Shown here: positions 61,167-64,000 of the stretch, in pieces
Layout: every line of letters starts with the position of its first letter
Position numbering within the stretch: the first letter of the stretch is position 1
Position numbers and translations under genes: made by a program
Notes under the pieces: model-generated
The model's input: the letters and a program-made list of their open reading frames with translations, nothing else
Databases searched by the model: none
What the model was told of the DNA's origin: nothing
Origin: Solidesulfovibrio sp.
Lineage (GTDB): Bacteria; Desulfobacterota; Desulfovibrionia; Desulfovibrionales; Desulfovibrionaceae
DNA length: 64,000 nucleotides
Reading direction: 5' to 3'
Assembly: GCF_038562415.1 (NCBI RefSeq)
Contig: NZ_JBCFBA010000010.1
Location: 83,162 to 147,161 of the forward strand

Positions 61167-61694
61167 ATGGATATCAATATGGCGGAAGCCAAGAATCCGG
61201 TGCTGGGTCAGGACTTTTTGACCTGGCTCTGGTTCAAGAGCGAAAAAAGCGGCTGGCTGTTCAAGCTGCCCGACGGCGGCGAAGTCAATGTTTACCTGGA
61301 GCAGAAGATCTCGGTGCGCGGCGGCGAGGGCGACGACGCCGAGACGGCCACCGTGTCCGGGCCGCACGCCCAGTTCGCCGAAGCGCGTTTGGGGGTCAAA
61401 AGCGGCAAGCGCGTGGACCGAGCACTCATTCGCTTCGAGCAGGACGGCGAGACCTGGACCGTCACGGTCAAGGCCGACGATTTCACCTTAAACGCCCTGC
61501 GCACGCCCAAGATGGAAACGCGTAGCGAGGAAGGCGAGGACCCCGACGCCAAGGTCCTGGAGAAGCTCTACCTGATCGAGAAATGCGCCGGCTTTTTCGA
61601 CGCCCTGTATACCCAGTTCCTCAACGCCCGCCTGGGCCAGGCCTGGCAGGGCGAACTGTCCGATTTCGCCGAATGGCTCAAGGAAGGCGTCTAG
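61167..61694 (+). CDS. Conserved hypothetical protein downstream of rdgC
   Basis: 175 residues, soluble, acidic, with no recognised domain. The N-terminal part has PVLGQDFLTWLWFKSEKSGW and then a beta-rich middle (VNVYLEQKISVRGGEGDDAE); the C-terminal third is helical and acidic (LEKLYLIEKCAGFFDALYTQ). The ATG at 61167 is chosen for GGGAG six bases before; ATG codons at 61161 and 61179 are alternatives. It occurs next to RdgC-like genes in related sulfate reducers, as I recall, and a shared role in DNA metabolism is only inferred. Confidence 0.7.
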   Translation: MDINMAEAKNPVLGQDFLTWLWFKSEKSGWLFKLPDGGEVNVYLEQKISVRGGEGDDAETATVSGPHAQFAEARLGVKSGKRVDRALIRFEQDGETWTVTVKADDFTLNALRTPKMETRSEEGEDPDAKVLEKLYLIEKCAGFFDALYTQFLNARLGQAWQGELSDFAEWLKEGV

Positions 61695-61697
61695 GCG

Positions 61698-63929
61698 CTA
61701 CTTCGAGGTCATGACACAAACCCCGACCCAGGTTTCGGGCGGGTTTTCCAGCAGGCGGCGGCAGCGTTTCTCATAGGACGCGGCCGCCGCATCGTTTGCG
61801 GCCAGGGCCGCAAACCCCGCCAAGGCCTTGGCGAAATCCCCGGCCGCAAAGGCATCCAAGGCCGCGGCGAAGGCGGCGTGGGCCTCGGCCAGGCCGGCCG
61901 CCGCCTCGGGCCACAGCGGCTCGTAAACCTCCACCGGCTCGCCCCGGCCGACCACCGCCACCCAGGCGATGCGCCGGGCGGCGAGTTCCTCCCCCACGGC
62001 CGCCCGGGTGGCCGCCGACATCATGGTGAAGGTGCCGAACTGCTTGTTGACGCCCTCCAAGCGCGAGGCCAGGTTCACGGCGTCGCCGAGCATGGTGTAG
62101 TCGAAGCGCGAATCCGAGCCCATGTTGCCCACCACGGCCTGGCCGGTGTTGAGCCCCACGCGCATGGAAAGGTCGTGGCCGGAGAGCTCCCGAAAAAGGG
62201 GCCGCAACTCGGTGAGCCTGTCCTGGCAGCGAAGCGCCGCGCGCACGGCCCGCACGGCGTGGTCGGGCTGGTCCAGGGGAGCGTTCCAGAAGGCGATGAT
62301 GGCGTCGCCCTCGTATTTGTCGATGGTGCCGCCCTCTTCCAGGATGATGTTGGTCATGGCCGTGAGGTACTTGTTTAAAAGCGCGGTCAGCTCCTGGGGC
62401 GAAAGCCCTTCGGAGATGCCGGTAAAACCCTGGAGGTCGGAAAAAAAGATGGTCAGCTCGCGCAGTTCGCCGCCAAGGGTCATGCGCTCGGGATGGGCGA
62501 TCAGCGCCTCGATGACGTCCGGGCTCAGGTATTGGCGAAAGGCCGACTTGATGAAGCGCTTCTGCCGGCCTTCCGTGGCGTAGCCGATGAGCACGGCCAC
62601 GCCGAGGCCCCCGGCCACGGCCGCCTGCGGCAGGGCCAGCGGCAGCCACCAGCCCAGGACGTAGCCTCCGATTGCCAGCCCCAGCGGCAGCGGCAAAAAG
62701 ACCGCCATGGCCGCCGCCGAGGCCGCCGCCCCCGGGGCCACCGATACGGCCAGCGCCCCGGCCAGGGAAACGAGCCCGGCCAGGAACCAGCCCGACCAGT
62801 GGGGCACAACCCGCAGGAAATCGCCGGTAAGCAGGCTTTGCAAGGCCTGGGCGTGGATCTCCACCCCGGACGTCACCCCGGCCACGGGCGACGGGCGCAG
62901 GTCGAGCAGCCCCGGCGCGGAAAACCCGAACAGCACGTAGCGGCCCTTCAACTCGGCCGGGTCGATGGAAGGCGTCCCCCCTTCGCGCAGGGCCAATTCG
63001 CTCTGGATGACCGCCGCCGCCGACACGGCCATGAAATCCGCCGAGCGCCGCCAGCGGGGAATGGCCAGCCCCGCCTCGTCCAAGGGGACGTTCACCGGCC
63101 CCAGGCGCAGCGTCCGGCCGGTTATGGACGCGTGCATGCCCGGCTCGGCCAGCAGCCTGGCGGCCAGGGCCAGGGACGGCACGGCCCGGCCGGCGAAGAC
63201 GCCGAACAGCCCGACCTTGCGGTAGACGCCGTCGAACTGCGGCTCCTGGCTGACGTTGCCGAGAATGGCCGCCCCGGCCGCCACCTCGGGTACGGGAAAG
63301 GCCGCCCTGGGAAAGACCGGGGCCTCGGCCGGGTCCGTGCCGGCAAGCCAAGCGTCGAGCCCTTGGATCGACAGGGGATCGGCCGGCATGTCCGCCGGCC
63401 AGGCCATGGCCTGGCCCGACTCCTTGCCCAGGAAAACCGGCAGCGCGAACCGGCCGAGCGCCTGGCCGGCCGTGGCCAGGGCCTTGTCGTCGGCCACGCC
63501 GTAGGCCGAGGGCTCGGTGTAGAGCACGTCGAAGGCCACGGCCTTGGCCCCGGCCCGGCGGCAGAAATCGAGGATCACGCCGTAGACCTCGCGAGGCCAG
63601 GGCCAGGACAGGCCGTTTTCCCTGGCGCCCCAATCCAGGCTCGGCTGGTCGAGGAGGATCAGGCGCACGGCGTCCACCGGCGGCCCCTTGGGCGCGAGCA
63701 GCCTGGCCCGCCAATCGAAGGTCCGGGCCTCGAAGGAGATGATGATGCCGGCCAGCGACAGCAGCCAGGCCAGGAAAAGACCGGCCAACCCGGCGATGAG
63801 GCCATGGACGAGGCGCTTGCGGGTGATGCCTCCGGCGGCCAGGAGGGGCGCCGCCCCTCCTGGACCTCCCCGCCGGGGGGGATCATCCCCCCCGGACCCC
63901 CTGGAAGGGGGGGGTGAACTTGCACACAT
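61698..63929 (-). CDS. CHASE2-domain adenylate/guanylate cyclase
   Basis: 743 residues. A first helix (about 42-66) precedes a CHASE2-type extracellular domain (about 70-370, with VILLDQPSLDWGARE-like opening and RYVLFGFSAPGLLDLRP near its end). Three to four helices and a class III cyclase domain (LTIFFSDLQGFTGISE, YEGDAIIAFWNAP and TMLGDAVNLASRLEGV) follow. The metal-binding aspartates are present (FSDLQ and YEGDA). The ATG at 63929 is supported by AAGGGG; the first 35 residues (PPSRGSGGDDPPRRGGPGGA) are encoded by a dispersed hairpin repeat, so the start could be wrong. No other in-frame start precedes the first helix. Confidence 0.85.
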   Translation of the reverse strand: MCASSPPPSRGSGGDDPPRRGGPGGAAPLLAAGGITRKRLVHGLIAGLAGLFLAWLLSLAGIIISFEARTFDWRARLLAPKGPPVDAVRLILLDQPSLDWGARENGLSWPWPREVYGVILDFCRRAGAKAVAFDVLYTEPSAYGVADDKALATAGQALGRFALPVFLGKESGQAMAWPADMPADPLSIQGLDAWLAGTDPAEAPVFPRAAFPVPEVAAGAAILGNVSQEPQFDGVYRKVGLFGVFAGRAVPSLALAARLLAEPGMHASITGRTLRLGPVNVPLDEAGLAIPRWRRSADFMAVSAAAVIQSELALREGGTPSIDPAELKGRYVLFGFSAPGLLDLRPSPVAGVTSGVEIHAQALQSLLTGDFLRVVPHWSGWFLAGLVSLAGALAVSVAPGAAASAAAMAVFLPLPLGLAIGGYVLGWWLPLALPQAAVAGGLGVAVLIGYATEGRQKRFIKSAFRQYLSPDVIEALIAHPERMTLGGELRELTIFFSDLQGFTGISEGLSPQELTALLNKYLTAMTNIILEEGGTIDKYEGDAIIAFWNAPLDQPDHAVRAVRAALRCQDRLTELRPLFRELSGHDLSMRVGLNTGQAVVGNMGSDSRFDYTMLGDAVNLASRLEGVNKQFGTFTMMSAATRAAVGEELAARRIAWVAVVGRGEPVEVYEPLWPEAAAGLAEAHAAFAAALDAFAAGDFAKALAGFAALAANDAAAASYEKRCRRLLENPPETWVGVCVMTSK
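63828..63916 (-). repeat. Dispersed GC-rich hairpin repeat, copy C, inside the cyclase 5' end
   Basis: GCCTCCGGCGG (63828-63838), then CCAGGAGGGGC and GCCCCTCCTGG (63839-63863), continuing through a second palindrome CCGGGGGGGAT-C-ATCCCCCCCGG (63873-63895) and a CCCCC/GGGGG stem. It matches copies A and B over about 40 bases. It is translated as Gly/Pro/Arg-rich residues before the first helix of the cyclase. Confidence 0.7.
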
Positions 63930-63939
63930 ACTTTTCCCC

Positions 63940-64000
63940 TTCGCCCGAAGGGCGACGGCCCTTGTCTGGCGCGATTGCCCCGGCCTCGCTCGGCGAGGCC
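63940..64000. other. Right-edge intergenic hairpins
   Basis: CGCCC-GAA-GGGCG (63941-63953 region) and GGCCTCG-CTCGG-CGAGGCC at the extreme end are inverted repeats. They probably belong to the intergenic space upstream of the cyclase or to a terminator of a gene beyond the window. No reading frame is supported here. Confidence 0.35.

Overview
The window is high-GC DNA from a sulfate-reducing bacterium, most likely a member of the Desulfovibrionaceae (Desulfovibrio/Solidesulfovibrio type). The evidence is a complete dissimilatory sulfite reductase pair dsrA-dsrB whose siroheme/Fe-S cysteine spacing matches Desulfovibrio, an RdgC-like gene with a small neighbour, several long chemoreceptors, and a six-gene hydrogenase-related membrane complex. 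No rRNA, tRNA, CRISPR array, insertion sequence or prophage was recognised.

Bases 1-12000 are the most unusual part. After the tail of an ABC transporter ATPase comes a sigma-54 enhancer-binding regulator (356-1978). Two divergent operons follow. The minus-strand operon (4892 to 2044) encodes a ketoacyl-ACP synthase III-like enzyme, a small coiled-coil protein, a ferredoxin and LrgA/LrgB. The plus-strand operon (5349-8840) encodes an MSMEG_0572/NitB-family protein, an amidohydrolase, a fusion of the MSMEG_0568-type radical SAM protein (NitD) with the MSMEG_0567-type GNAT protein (NitE), and an OsmC-like protein. This resembles the Nit1C cyanide-assimilation/nitrogen-starvation cluster, but an amidohydrolase sits where the nitrilase should be, and NitF, NitG and NitH are absent. 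Near-consensus -24/-12 promoters face outward from the divergent region (minus strand 5011-5025, plus strand 5286-5301). They flank a palindrome that recurs, 22 of 24 bases identical, upstream of dsrAB. I infer one regulon controlled by the nearby regulator. dsrAB is followed by a dsrD gene that has lost its middle.

Bases 12000-17600 hold two divergent secreted-protein genes, a nine-repeat Ig-like surface protein and a GH44 glycoside hydrolase. Bases 17600-26600 hold a PAS-containing chemoreceptor and an Ehr-type (hydrogenase-related) complex whose large subunit lacks all four Ni-binding cysteines.

Bases 26600-41100 hold a secreted Cys-rich protein, a SLOG-domain protein, a ParA-like ATPase with a class V aminotransferase-like protein, two large chemoreceptors (one with its own CheW), an FtsX-type permease, an ECF sigma factor with a periplasmic metal-sensor-like partner, a shikimate kinase and a phosphofructokinase. 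An AT-richer spacer (about 41100-41530) precedes a possible HTH protein. A DUF2917/MocR-type pair and a STAS/RsbU-type pair follow.

Bases 46500-64000 hold an RNA methyltransferase-like gene, two exported serine hydrolases, an MdtABC-type RND efflux operon preceded by a MerR-methyltransferase fusion, a small Cys-containing protein, rdgC with a partner, and a CHASE2 adenylate cyclase. Five exported soluble proteins scattered through the window end in the same kind of short LLL tail. Three copies of a strong GC-rich hairpin repeat occur, one of them inside the 5' end of the cyclase gene.
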